From positions 4,216,001 through 4,280,000 of the forward strand of contig NZ_CP068595.1 in NCBI RefSeq assembly GCF_016772475.1: DNA of 64,000 nt, in the 5' to 3' direction. A model generated the notes under the pieces. It was given only the letters and a program-made list of their open reading frames with translations, did not search any database and was not told the DNA's origin. Numbering within the stretch: position 1 is the first letter of the stretch; each line of letters begins with the position of its first letter. A program made the translations under genes and the position numbers. The DNA comes from Paenibacillus sonchi (GTDB lineage Bacteria; Bacillota; Bacilli; Paenibacillales; Paenibacillaceae). Below, piece by piece: positions 37,653 to 46,340 of the stretch.

Positions 37653-39469
37653 ATGAATGAGCGGAGCAGACCGGAGCAGCTTCCCCGGCTCCGCCCGCGT
37701 TTTGTGGTAGCCGGAACAGGCAGCGGTTCGGGCAAAACAACGGTGACGCTTGGACTGCTGCGGGCTTTTGCCCGGCGAGGTCTCACCGTGCAGGCCTTCA
37801 AATGCGGTCCGGATTATATTGATCCGGCCTACCACGCGGCTGTAACGGGCCGGACTGCCCGCAATCTGGATTCCTGGATGACCTCGGGCGGATATATGCT
37901 GGAGTATTTTTTGCGTTCTTCGGAGGCGGCTGATCTGTCCGTAATTGAAGGGGTTATGGGGTTGTACGACGGTAAAGAGGCGACCGGGCTTACCGGATCT
38001 ACGGCGGAAATTGCCCTCCTAACAGGAAGTCCGGTGCTGCTGGTGGTGGATGTGCGCAGCATGGGACGCAGTGCGGCTGCAATCGTGCTGGGTTTTCAGC
38101 AGCTGGAGCCGGACGTGCGCATCGCTGCGGTGATCGTGAACCGCTGCGGGAGCGCCAGCCATTACCGGACGGTCAAAACCGCGATTGAAGCGGACTGCGG
38201 CATACCGGTCATCGGCTGGCTGGCACGGGATCAGGGACTGGATATCCCGGAACGGCACCTGGGGCTGCTCCCTGCCGTGGAACGCGGCGAGCTGGAGCCA
38301 TTATTTGACCGTGCCGCCGACCTGCTGGAGGCAGGGACGGATCTGGAGGTCCTGCTGCAAATTGCTGCGGCAGCGTCTGTCCTGCGTTACCCGGCGGCGG
38401 GAAAAACACTGCCGGAAGAGGGTCCTGCCGAAGGGATTCCGTCAGAGGCTGTTCCGGCAGCCAGGAAGATCCTTCAGGAATCAGGCGTGCAGGATGTACA
38501 GGATTCTCCGGGCGGGCTGCCAGCTGTTGCGGCACGTTTTCCTTCGGTAGCTGCTAAGATCCTGCAGGAAACAGGCGTTCAGGATGCACAGGAACCTCCG
38601 GGCGGGCTGCCAGCTGCTGCACTTGTCCCTTCGGTAGTTCCTAAGATCCTTCAGGAAACAGGCGTTCAGGATGCACAGGAATCTCCGGGCGGGGTGCCAG
38701 CTGCTGCCGCACTTGTCCCTCCGATAGCTGCTAAGGAAGCCGGTGATCTACAGAGCTATCCACCCTTGGATTGTTCTGCTCCCAAGCTCTCGCCTCGGTA
38801 TATGACCCTGCACCGGTCATTGCCGTTGCAGAGGATGCGGCGTTCAATTTTTATTACGCCGACAATCTGGAGCTGCTGGTCCGCGCCGGGGCCCGGCTGG
38901 CTCTGTTCAGCCCGCTCAGCGGCGAAGGCATCCCGCCGGAGGCGGATGGGATTTACCTCGGCGGCGGTTTTCCGGAGGAATTCGCCGCCACAATCGCCGG
39001 GAATTCGGCCTTCCTGCTCGGCCTAAGGGCTGCGGCAGCAGCTGGTATGCCGCTCTATGCGGAATGCGGCGGCTACATGGTGCTGGCCTGCAGCCTTACC
39101 GACCGCGCCGGGGCTGTGCATGAGATGGCCGGGATTATTCCCGCCCATTCGGTCATGCAGGACCGGCGCACCGCACTCGGCTACCGCGAAGTCACCGCGC
39201 GGGCCGATTGCCTGCTGCTGAAGCAGGGCGAGCGCCTGCGCGGTCACGAGTTCCACTATTCCCAGATGAGCTATTCGCCCGGGGAGCCGCGGCTGTACGC
39301 CTACGACAGCAGCGGACGAAGCGGCAGCCAGCCGGAGGGCTATGCCCGCGGCAATATCATGGCTGCCTATGCGCATATACATCTGGCTTCCCATATCCCG
39401 GCGGCAATCCGGCTGGTAGAAGCCTGCCGCAGCTACCATGGGAGTAACAAAGACATGCTGCGCACATAG
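37653..39469 (+). CDS. cbiA: Cobyrinate a,c-diamide synthase CbiA (apparent frameshift)
   Basis: CbiA/CobB amidates the a and c side chains. The N-terminal synthetase domain has VVAGTGSGSGKTTVTLGLL (P-loop), FKCGPDYIDPAYH and VIEGVMGLYDG; the C-terminal domain is a class I glutaminase-like fold with YLGGGFPEEFA and YAECGGYMVLA (nucleophile Cys). The two halves lie in different frames, with the shift somewhere between about 38760 and 38800. A linker of about 100 residues between them is made of three copies of a KILQETGVQDAQESPGG-type unit. ATG 37653 is chosen, since GGAGGGG precedes it. Confidence 0.9.
38466..38732 (+). repeat. Three-copy 87-90-bp tandem repeat inside cbiA linker
   Basis: AAGATCCTTCAGGAA-type sequence starts at 38466, 38556 and 38643, 90 and 87 bases apart. 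Each unit encodes about 30 residues with KILQE(S/T)GVQDAQ and SPGGLPA. It sits between the two catalytic domains of cbiA. All differences are multiples of three. Confidence 0.85.
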
Positions 39470-39594
39470 GCTGATCCCTTTGAGAGCTGGGCCAGAAGAA
39501 TCGCATATTCCCGGCAGATAAGCTCGGAACATGCGCACACTTGGAAGCGGATGGAGGTTCTCCCAAGTTCGCATAGAGCCTGAGTTCTAAGTGG

Positions 39595-39780
39595 AAAAAA
39601 TACAACTAAATCGCCTATAATTACTCCGAAAAAGGATTTAGTGGGAATTTGTCCACTTATTTCGGGAAAATGTCCGAGATATCAGGAGCAATTTAGCCGG
39701 AATAAGTATACTTTTTCCAACTACGGGTGCCCGGACATCCCAAGCGGCACCGAATAAGTCTACTTTTTCCACTTAAGTTA
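39595..39780. repeat. Intergenic stretch with ACTTTTTCCA direct repeats
   Basis: The strings GGAATAAGTATACTTTTTCC and CGAATAAGTCTACTTTTTCC are near-identical and 60-odd bases apart (about 39700 and 39760). A third weaker match is ATTTGTCCACTTATTTCGGG. There is no coding potential. These look like an intergenic repeat family rather than a regulatory site. Confidence 0.4.
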
Positions 39781-39794
39781 GCACAGCCAAGCCG

Positions 39795-40040
39795 CGCACG
39801 CCCGGAAGTCAGATTCACTCCAGCCAGACTGGTGCCCGCCCGGAAGTCAGATTCACTCCAGCCAGGCCGATGCCCGCCCGGAAGTCAGATTCACTCCAGC
39901 CAGGCCGGTGCCCGCCCGGAAGTCAGATTCACTCCAGCCAGGCCGGCGCCCGCCCGGAAGTCAGATTCACTCCAGCCAGGCTGGTGCCCGCCCGCAAGAC
40001 AGATTCACTCCAGCCAAGCCGGCGCCCGCCCGCAAGGTAG
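39795..40040 (+). repeat. 38-bp minisatellite, about six to seven copies
   Basis: CCCGGAAGTCAGATTCACTC recurs at 39801, 39839, 39877 and then every 38 bases, and the last two units carry a few changes (GCAAGACAG, GCAAGGTAG). The period is not a multiple of three and it is in an intergenic region before the fructokinase gene. There are no unique spacers, so this is not CRISPR. Confidence 0.9.
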
Positions 40041-40168
40041 TTCCTTTTTTCGTATGTCAACCGCTTGTCACAGATCTGCGGGCCACGTATAATAAGGGAA
40101 AGAGAACGCTTTATTATACACATGGCCAATTTTTAGCTGAATGTTTACGGGGAAGGGAGACTGCTGCA

Positions 40169-41050
40169 GTGAAGGTACTTGGAGCAATTGAAGCAGGGGG
40201 AACAAAGTTTGTATGCGGGATTGGAAATGAGGACGGGACGATTATCGACCGGGTCAGTTTTCCAACTACCACGCCTGAGGAAACGATGGGGCTTGTGCTG
40301 GACTATTTTACCGGCAAAAATGTGGAAGCGATCGGCATAGGCTCATTCGGGCCGATTGATCCGGTGATTGGCAGCCCGACCTATGGCTACATTACAACCA
40401 CACCTAAACCCCATTGGGGGCAATACAATCTGGTGGGAACAGTTGCCGGGCATTTTTCCGTGCCCGTCGGGTTCGATACGGATGTGAACGGTGCGGCGCT
40501 GGGGGAATACAAGTGGGGAGCGGCTCAAGGGCTGGACAGCTGCCTGTATATCACAGTCGGGACAGGAATCGGAGCGGGTGCAGTAGTGGGAGGCAAACTG
40601 GTGCACGGCTTGTCCCATCCTGAAATGGGGCATATTCTTGTGCGCCGCCATCCGGAAGACAAGTTTGAAGGCTTCTGCCCTTACCACAGCGATTGCCTGG
40701 AAGGTTTGGCGGCAGGTCCGGCAATTGGCAAACGATGGGGCAAGCCGGCAGGCGAGCTGCCTGCGGATCATCCGGCGTGGGCGATGGAAGCCCACTACCT
40801 GGCGCATGCGCTGATGAATTATGTGCTGATTCTGTCACCGCAGAAGATTGTGATGGGCGGCGGTGTGATGAAGCAGAGCCAGCTTTTCCCGCTGATTCAT
40901 GCCAAGCTTCAGGAGCTGCTGGGCGGCTATGTGCAGCATCCTGCACTGAACGAGGCTGTCGGCAGCTACATTGTTCCGCCTCAGCTGGGCGACAATGCGG
41001 GTCTGTCCGGAGCGCTTGGACTGGCTAAGCTGGCGCTGGACCGGGAGTAG
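40169..41050 (+). CDS. scrK: ROK family fructokinase
   Basis: 293 residues from GTG 40169 behind GGGAAGGGAG; the frame is open further up through the minisatellite, but without a ribosome site. AIEAGGTKFVCGIG is the phosphate loop, IGSFGPIDP and GFDTDVNGAALGE the substrate/ATP motifs, and TVGTGIGAGAVV the second phosphate motif. The zinc motif HPEMGHILVRRHPEDKFEGFC-and-H-and-C is that of ROK fructokinases such as Bacillus YdhR/GmuE. It phosphorylates fructose (or mannose) to the 6-phosphate. It is a single-gene unit closed by a terminator at 41232. Confidence 0.88.
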   Translation: MKVLGAIEAGGTKFVCGIGNEDGTIIDRVSFPTTTPEETMGLVLDYFTGKNVEAIGIGSFGPIDPVIGSPTYGYITTTPKPHWGQYNLVGTVAGHFSVPVGFDTDVNGAALGEYKWGAAQGLDSCLYITVGTGIGAGAVVGGKLVHGLSHPEMGHILVRRHPEDKFEGFCPYHSDCLEGLAAGPAIGKRWGKPAGELPADHPAWAMEAHYLAHALMNYVLILSPQKIVMGGGVMKQSQLFPLIHAKLQELLGGYVQHPALNEAVGSYIVPPQLGDNAGLSGALGLAKLALDRE

Positions 41051-41084
41051 TCTGAGGCCGCGGGGATAAGGCTGGATTGGTTTT

Positions 41085-41160
41085 GCGGCTTAATTTATCC
41101 TTTTATTTCGGCTGAAACGATTACTGTTCCTATGAGGAACGGACAAGCTGATTCTGATTC
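41085..41160. repeat. Dispersed intergenic element, copy 3
   Basis: TTAATTTATCCTTTTATTTC, GGCTGAAACGATTACTGTTCC and the hairpin GTTCC-TATGA-GGAAC resemble the element at 2535-2600, with ATTATCCTTATATTTC, GCTGAAACGGGTAC and CCGTCC. It stands just after the fructokinase stop. Confidence 0.5.
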
Positions 41161-41231
41161 AATACAAAAAGAGATTGACTGTTTCTCAATATATGGGTAT
41201 TGTAAGCATTAACAGTATAGCATTCCAGAGG

Positions 41232-41272
41232 AAGCACCTCTTTCACATCATTTGTGGGAGAGGTGCTTTTTT
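41232..41272 (+). terminator. Rho-independent terminator after the fructokinase gene
   Basis: AAGCACCTC (41232-41240) pairs with GAGGTGCTT (41260-41268), with the T run TTTTTT at 41267-41272. Confidence 0.88.
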
Positions 41273-41279
41273 GTGTGCA

Positions 41280-41385
41280 AATATAAGGCGGGTATAAGCT
41301 TCACGCTCTATATCGGCCTTATATCTTCCGGTGACGGGTCTGGCTAAGGAACCGTTCATCCGGTGAGTAACGGGATTATGCATGC
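41280..41385. repeat. Dispersed intergenic element, copy 4
   Basis: GTATAAGCTTCACGCTCTAT, CGGCCTTATATCTTCCGGTG and GGTGAGTAACGGG correspond to TATGCTTCACGCTATAAATT and CCTTATATTTCTCGCTGAAA in the element at 2509. Short inverted pairs within the element again frame it. It precedes the HRDC gene. Confidence 0.5.
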
Positions 41386-41412
41386 TGTAAGACAAGGAAG
41401 GTAGGGATTGGG

Positions 41413-42431
41413 ATGCAGATTGTGTTTATGAACCGTTTGTCGAGAATGTCAGGGGGGATGAAGAGGTATTTGCCCAGGTCTGGATCGGGGAAGAAGAAGG
41501 CATCTGGCGCCTCGGCTGGCGCGAATTCTCCGGCTCGGAGGATAACGGAGACAGCTTGTGGTATGAGGGCGGGTCCTGGAATGAGATGCTCTGCGTCTAC
41601 CGGCATGAGCTGGCGGTGAAAATGGGCGATGGCTACCGGCCTCTAATCGATGGCGCCTTTCATGATGAAGACAGCCTGTCCGGCAGCCGCAATCAGGAGC
41701 AGCTTAAGCTGCAGTATTTCAGCGAGCAGCACGGCAATGAATCCGTCTATGAAGAGCTCTGCTCCTGGCGCCGGGGCAAGGCCTCCAGTGAGCGGAAAGC
41801 GCCTTACATTCTTGCCAGCAACCGCCTGCTGCGGATGCTCAGCGCTTTTCTTCCCCGTACCCTGGAGGAACTGCTGCAGATTCCCGGCGTAGGCGAGGGC
41901 AAGGCCTCGCAATACGGCGAAGACTGGCTGAGCATCACCTCTGCCTCAGAGAGGGAGCATAGCTTTCCGCTGGGCTGGGTGCATGAAGCCGTTGACGAGG
42001 AGCATTTTGTTTCCTGGCAGTACAAGCAGAAGGAGCTGAAGTACAAGAAGCAGCTGGAACGGCTGCGGCTGCGCAGGGTTCTGCTGCAGGGAATCGGGGA
42101 AGGCCTTGGCATTGAGCAACTGAAGGCACTGAGCGGAATAAGCCGCCGCGAGGTGCTTGAAGCGATAGAGGAGCTTGACAAGGACGGCTATTCCGTCGAA
42201 AAGCTCATTGCTCTCGAATTGGCTGAGGTATCCTCCAGCGAGCAAGCCAGTGTATGGACTGCCTATGAGCTGATGGGTGATACCTTTCTCAAGCCTGTAC
42301 TGTACAAAGCCTACGGGGAAGGGTTCTCGCCTGCGGAAGGCCTGGATGTGTATTACGAACGCCTGCGGCTGATCCGCATCCGCTACCGGCGGGGGCAGTC
42401 CGTCCAGCTGGAAGCGGCGACGAATTTATAA
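41413..42431 (+). CDS. HRDC domain-containing protein (apparent frameshift)
   Basis: Starts at ATG 41413 with MQIVFMNRLS, then the frame changes near 41440; joining to the long frame gives WIGEEEGIWRLGWREFSG, a repeated Trp-rich start domain, and then the HRDC domain ILASNRLLRMLSAFLPRTL, LLQIPGVGEGKASQYG (residues about 130-190). A following 150-residue helical region ends with FLKPVLYKAYGEGFSPAEGLD and is unassigned. HRDC domains bind nucleic acids and are usually the tail of RecQ or RNase D. About 339 residues. This stand-alone gene has no helicase or nuclease domain. Confidence 0.75.
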
Positions 42432-42661
42432 TTGCCTAGAGTCTGTGCCCGCAGAAAATTCAACGGGGGCTTGCCCCCATTTCTTAACTCCAGCTAATAG
42501 CTGTACTATATAATCTGAACTGGAGATTTTTGATTTTGGGATTGTCAGTGACTACAGATTTCAAGTTCAATCCAAATAATTCGCCTAGTTCCGGCATCCC
42601 CGCAGTATGGCTGCCCCGTCCAGGGTCAGAGTATGCTGCAGAGCCCTGTGTTTTCAGCTGA

Positions 42662-42720
42662 AGGCCGTTGGGGCCCTCTTTAGGAGAAGGCCTCTGGGGA
42701 CTCCCTTTAGGAGAATGCCG
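42662..42720. repeat. Short direct repeat in the pfkB upstream region
   Basis: GGGGCCCTCTTTAGGAGAAGG and GGGGACTCCCTTTAGGAGAATG-type copies about 27 bases apart lie in front of pfkB. The 337-base gap otherwise shows a weak GC hairpin (GGGGGCTTGCCCCC at 42465) after the HRDC gene and nothing else I can name. Confidence 0.45.
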
Positions 42721-42768
42721 CAATTTGGAGTAATATACAGGTATTCCGCATATAAAGGAGATAAACCT

Positions 42769-43713
42769 ATGATCGTAACATTAACGGTTAACCCCAGCGT
42801 AGACGCCAGCACAGGTATTGACAAGGTTGTTCCCGACCATAAGCTGCGCTGCCGGGAGGCATCCTATAAGCCGGGGGGAGGCGGGGTCAATGTGTCCCGG
42901 GCGATCCACAGATTGGGCGGGGAGTCCTTGGCCCTGTATGCATCGGGAGGACTGCACGGGAAGCTGCTGCATGAGATGCTGGAGCAGGAGGGTGTCGGGC
43001 ACCAGGAGATCCCGATTTCAGGGCAGACACGGGAAAATCTGATTGTTGTGGAAGAATCCACGGGCCAGCAATTCCGGTTCGATATGCCCGGCCCGCACTT
43101 TATTGAGGGCGATTGGCAGCAGTGCCTGGAGCAGCTGAAATCCCTGGAAGGGAAGCCAACCTACATTGTGGCCAGCGGCAGTCTGCCTCCAGGGTGTCCG
43201 GCGGATTTCTACGGGCGTGTAATTGAAGCCGTGAAGCCTTGGCAGGCGCGGGTGATTGTCGATACCTCGGGAGAAGCGCTGCAAAAGGCGGCTGATGCAG
43301 GCGTATACCTGCTCAAACCGAATGCGCGCGAGCTTGAGGAACTGACCAGACATTCTATTACAGGGGATGCAGAGGTCCGGGCGGCTGCGTTGGAGCTGAT
43401 CGAGCAAGGGCGGACCGAAGTGGTGGTGGTATCCCTTGGCGGCGAGGGGGCATTGCTGATTACCAGAGAGGGCTGCGAGCATCTCAAGGCCCCCGAAGTT
43501 CCCGTGCTGAGTGTAGTAGGGGCAGGGGACAGTCTGGTGGGCGGGCTGGTCTACAGTCTGGAACGGGGCTGGCCGCTGCGCCGGGCCGTTCAATTCGGAA
43601 TCGCCTCCGGAGCGGCGGCGGTGATGAATCCGGAGCGTCAGCTGTGCAAGCGCGAGGATGCAGAACGGTTGTTTTTGCAGATTGAAGCAGCGGATGCAGA
43701 ATCCCTGAAATAA
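42769..43713 (+). CDS. pfkB: PfkB-family 6-phosphofructokinase (or tagatose/1-phosphofructokinase)
   Basis: 314 residues from ATG 42769 after AAAGGAG. PfkB-family sugar kinase with LTVNPSVDAS, PGGGGVNVSRAI, an ATP motif VVSLGGEGALL and the catalytic GAGDSLVGGLV. LRCREASYKPGGGGVN and the IVDTSGEALQKA pattern align better with E. coli PfkB than with FruK. It phosphorylates a sugar phosphate, most likely fructose-6-phosphate, though 1-phosphofructokinase or tagatose-6-phosphate activity is not excluded. No PTS genes are adjacent. Confidence 0.82.
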   Translation: MIVTLTVNPSVDASTGIDKVVPDHKLRCREASYKPGGGGVNVSRAIHRLGGESLALYASGGLHGKLLHEMLEQEGVGHQEIPISGQTRENLIVVEESTGQQFRFDMPGPHFIEGDWQQCLEQLKSLEGKPTYIVASGSLPPGCPADFYGRVIEAVKPWQARVIVDTSGEALQKAADAGVYLLKPNARELEELTRHSITGDAEVRAAALELIEQGRTEVVVVSLGGEGALLITREGCEHLKAPEVPVLSVVGAGDSLVGGLVYSLERGWPLRRAVQFGIASGAAAVMNPERQLCKREDAERLFLQIEAADAESLK

Positions 43714-43721
43714 ACCAAAAA

Positions 43722-43761
43722 GACGAAGGTTTCCTTGCCCGGGGGCAGAGAAGCCTTCGTC
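43722..43761 (-). terminator. Terminator shared by convergent pfkB and corA
   Basis: GACGAAGG pairs with CCTTCGTC. The A run 43717-43721 forms the T tract on the - strand, so this is a good terminator for corA and a weaker one for pfkB. Confidence 0.75.
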
Positions 43762-43783
43762 CTGCTTATTCGTCCATTTATGG

Positions 43784-44719
43784 TCATAACCAATCCTTTT
43801 TGCGGAAAACAACCAGCATGCCGCAGCCGAGCGTTACCATGACAGCAATAACTCCATAATAGCCGTATTGGGAATGGGTCTCGGGAATGTTATCAAAGTT
43901 CATCCCGTAAATACCGGTAATCACGGTAAGCGGCATGAATATTGTGGTGATCGCGGTGAACACTCTCATGATCTCATTGGCACGGTTGGCGATACTGGAT
44001 TGATAGGCTTCACGTAAGTTCCCCATGAGATCGCGGTACGTTTCAAACGTTTCAGAGATCTTGACCGCATTTTCATAAATATCGCTGAAATACTTCTGCA
44101 GCTGATCATCGATCAGGCGGAGGTCCTTTTTGTTAAGCGTGTTGATAACTTCCTTCTGTGGCCCCAGCATTTTCTTCAGCCAGAGAATTTCACTGCGCAG
44201 ACCAATGATTTCGCTCAGATGCGATTTCTTGGTATGCATCAGAATATCCTCTTCCAGCTTCTCAATCCGGGCTTCAATCCGGTCGCCGACGGAGAAATAA
44301 TTGTCTACGACAAGGTCGATGAGCAGATACAGGAAACGGTCAGGCTCGCTGACCTCCTGCTCCCACAGAATGGGCTTCAGCACGCGCAGCTCGTGAATTT
44401 TTTGCTTGGTTACGGTGATAATGAAATGTCTGCCCAGAAACACGTTGAGTGCACGGAGAAAAATCTCTTCATCATCAAAACGGATGCTGTTGACTACAAT
44501 AAAATAATGGCTTTCGTAAATTTCCAGCTTCGGGCGCTGATCCTCTTCGCTGAGGCAGTCCTCCACAGCCAAATCATGCAGATTGTATAAAGGCTGAAGC
44601 AGCTCCAGATCCTCAACATCCGCATCAATCCAATAAAATCCCTCAGCAGGGGCATTCAATGTTTCTTCAATGTCATCTACAGGTGTAAAAACCCCTGCGT
44701 TTACCATCCGGATTTTCAT
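43784..44719 (-). CDS. corA: CorA family magnesium/cobalt transporter
   Basis: 311 residues. A large acidic/helical N-terminal cytoplasmic funnel is followed by two C-terminal membrane segments with the signature GMN motif, TGIYGMNFDNIPE, and a short positive tail (RKKDWL). CorA forms a pentameric channel for Mg2+, Co2+ or Ni2+. ATG 44719 is used, 8 bases from GAGGAG; the in-frame GTG 44728 overlaps that ribosome site. It lies downstream of a leader with a small ORF and an attenuator-like hairpin. Confidence 0.92.
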   Translation of the reverse strand: MKIRMVNAGVFTPVDDIEETLNAPAEGFYWIDADVEDLELLQPLYNLHDLAVEDCLSEEDQRPKLEIYESHYFIVVNSIRFDDEEIFLRALNVFLGRHFIITVTKQKIHELRVLKPILWEQEVSEPDRFLYLLIDLVVDNYFSVGDRIEARIEKLEEDILMHTKKSHLSEIIGLRSEILWLKKMLGPQKEVINTLNKKDLRLIDDQLQKYFSDIYENAVKISETFETYRDLMGNLREAYQSSIANRANEIMRVFTAITTIFMPLTVITGIYGMNFDNIPETHSQYGYYGVIAVMVTLGCGMLVVFRKKDWL

Positions 44720-44778
44720 CTGATCCACTCCTCTTGACCCTGGTCTTCTCCAGGGCCTGTGCTAAATTAAGGCACAGG

Positions 44779-44874
44779 GAAAAATCAGCTTGGCCGGTGG
44801 TACAGTCAATGTATAAGGCCAAATGACGGTTCGAGAGCATGAAGAAGAAATGCTCCCGCCGCCGGCAAGCTGAT
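44779..44874 (-). terminator. Attenuator-type terminator in the corA leader
   Basis: Read on the - strand, ATCAGCTTGCCGG (44874-44862) pairs with CCGGCCAAGCTGAT (about 44797-44784), followed by TTTTT. The stem is perfect apart from one bulged C. The 5' arm lies inside a 42-codon ORF, and the 3' arm begins just after that ORF's stop codon. This is upstream of corA, so it must be bypassed for expression. Confidence 0.75.
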
Positions 44875-44934
44875 GTTAATCCTGTGTGGTTGTTCTTTCT
44901 GGACGCTTAACTGCGAACTCGGGTCGCCTTCCAT
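44806..44934 (-). CDS. Small leader ORF upstream of corA (42 codons)
   Basis: ATG at 44934 follows the excellent ribosome site AGAGGTGA by 7 bases. The ORF ends at TGA 44808-44806. It begins MEGDPSSQL and ends with a hydrophobic/aromatic LLHALEPSFGLIH. It is too short for an ordinary gene search. It covers the 5' arm of the corA attenuator, so translation would open the hairpin and aid readthrough. Mg-transporter leaders with short ORFs (for example mgtL, corL) are known in enterobacteria; an equivalent here is inference. No homologue is recognised. Confidence 0.6.
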   Translation of the reverse strand: MEGDPSSQLSVQKEQPHRINISLPAAGAFLLHALEPSFGLIH

Positions 44935-44985
44935 TCTTCTCTCACCTCTTCTTTTCGTCAGATAGGGGCTGTGAAACCCTTGTCT

Positions 44986-45014
44986 AGTATAACCCCCGGT
45001 TATGGGTCTTTCAA
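44986..45014 (-). promoter_or_regulatory. SigA promoter of the corA leader
   Basis: On the - strand TTGAAA (45014-45009), 17 bases, TATACT (44991-44986). It lies about 50 bases upstream of the leader ORF start. Confidence 0.7.
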
Positions 45015-45145
45015 GCTAAATTCTTGTCGCTTTTCGGACCAATAGCATTGTATGGACTTGACGAAAAGGAGGTTCATGATTTAAAGTAAATTTTAAGAAA
45101 AGCATTTAACGTTATGTGACTTTTTCTCAATTGAATACAGCGAAA

Positions 45146-45291
45146 TCTTATCAAGAGCAGGTGGAGGGACTAGCCCGATGAAACCCGGCAACCGGCGTGT
45201 GAACGCACGGTGCTAATTCTTGCGGAAACTTTGTATTGGGAAGCCTGTCCGGCTGCCCGGCACAAGTTCTCTGGCAGATGAGAGAGGCGCA
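45146..45291 (+). promoter_or_regulatory. S-box (SAM-I) riboswitch
   Basis: Canonical S-box core: CTTATCAAGAGCAGGTGGAG, GATGAAACCCGGCAACC, GGTGCTAATTCTTGC and the closing GCAGATGAGAGAGGCG. It is upstream of metA. It should repress methionine synthesis when SAM is abundant. Confidence 0.96.
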
Positions 45292-45306
45292 TATGACTGC
45301 AGATAT

Positions 45307-45338
45307 ATGACCTTTCTCACATGAGAAAGGTCATTTTT
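45307..45338 (+). terminator. Expression-platform terminator of the S-box
   Basis: ATGACCTTTCTC pairs with GAGAAAGGTCAT around a short loop, followed by TTTTT. It lies 16 bases after the S-box. Confidence 0.88.
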
Positions 45339-45371
45339 ACATTGTCATCAACGAAGGAGTGGAAACTAGAT

Positions 45372-46301
45372 ATGCCGATAAAAATTCCCGACAGCCTGCC
45401 GGCCAAAGAAGTATTGTCCGGAGAAAATATTTTTGTAATGGATGAAAGCCAGGCCTTCCACCAGGACATCCGCCCGCTGCGCATCGCGATCCTGAACTTA
45501 ATGCCTACGAAGGAAACGACAGAAACGCAGCTGCTGCGTCTGGTCGGGAATTCACCGCTTCAGGTGGATGTTGTGCTGCTGCACCCAAGCTCCCATACCT
45601 CGAAGAACACTTCGGCGGAGCATTTGAAGAGTTTTTACAAAACCTTTGACGAGATCAGCGACCGCCGCTTTGACGGACTGATCATCACCGGGGCTCCGGT
45701 GGAGCAGCTGGAATTTGAAGACGTGAATTATTGGGAAGAATTGAAAGTGATCTTCGAATGGAGCAAGCATAACGTGACCTCGACCATGCATATCTGTTGG
45801 GCGGCACAGGCAGGGCTCTATCATCACTTTGGCGTGCACAAGGTGAATCTGGACGAGAAATGCTTCGGCGTGTTCCCGCATACCGTGAGTCAGAATAATG
45901 TAAAGCTCCTGCGCGGCTTTGACGAGGTGTTCCATGTCCCGCATTCCCGGCACACGGATGTCTCGCGTGAAGATATCCTGGCCAATCCCGAACTGCAGAT
46001 TCTGGCCGAATCGGAAGAAGCCGGGGTGTATCTGGTTTCGACGCTTGACGGCAAGCAGATTTTTGTGACCGGGCATTCCGAATATGATCCGTTTTCGTTA
46101 AAGTGGGAATATGACCGGGATATCGCCAAAGGAATGGATATTGCGATTCCGAAGCATTACTATCCTCAGGATGATCCGCTGCGCACACCGCCGGCAGTCT
46201 GGCGTGCCCATGCCAACTTATTATTCTCTAATTGGCTCAATTACTATGTATACCAGGAGACTCCTTACGATATAGACCAGGCGGATTATTTAGTATTCTA
46301 A
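45372..46301 (+). CDS. metA: Homoserine O-acyltransferase MetA
   Basis: 309 residues from ATG 45372, preceded by AAGGAGTGG. It shows the MetA signature [20 protein letters not shown], the catalytic cysteine in [16 protein letters not shown] and histidine [11 protein letters not shown], plus HSEYDP. It activates homoserine by acetylation (usual in Bacillus) or succinylation; the acyl preference cannot be read safely by eye. Expression is governed by the S-box in front. metI follows after about 40 bases. Confidence 0.93.
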   Translation: MPIKIPDSLPAKEVLSGENIFVMDESQAFHQDIRPLRIAILNLMPTKETTETQLLRLVGNSPLQVDVVLLHPSSHTSKNTSAEHLKSFYKTFDEISDRRFDGLIITGAPVEQLEFEDVNYWEELKVIFEWSKHNVTSTMHICWAAQAGLYHHFGVHKVNLDEKCFGVFPHTVSQNNVKLLRGFDEVFHVPHSRHTDVSREDILANPELQILAESEEAGVYLVSTLDGKQIFVTGHSEYDPFSLKWEYDRDIAKGMDIAIPKHYYPQDDPLRTPPAVWRAHANLLFSNWLNYYVYQETPYDIDQADYLVF

Positions 46302-46340
46302 ATATATAGAAGAGAACACCACACTTAGGAGGCAGCAGCA

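Noticed and set aside
39795..40040. CRISPR array
   Set aside because: Units are nearly identical throughout their 38 bases; there are no unique spacers, no cas genes and no leader.
39908..40168. N-terminal extension of the fructokinase through the minisatellite
   Set aside because: The frame is open but has no ribosome site and the residues encode the 38-bp repeats. GTG 40169 with GGGAAGGGAG is the proper start.
42484..42723. 79-codon frame on the - strand before pfkB
   Set aside because: No ribosome site, low-complexity Pro/Lys composition, overlaps direct repeats.
44729..45015. M-box (Mg riboswitch) in front of corA
   Set aside because: The M-box conserved strings are not present; the region instead has a leader ORF and simple attenuator.
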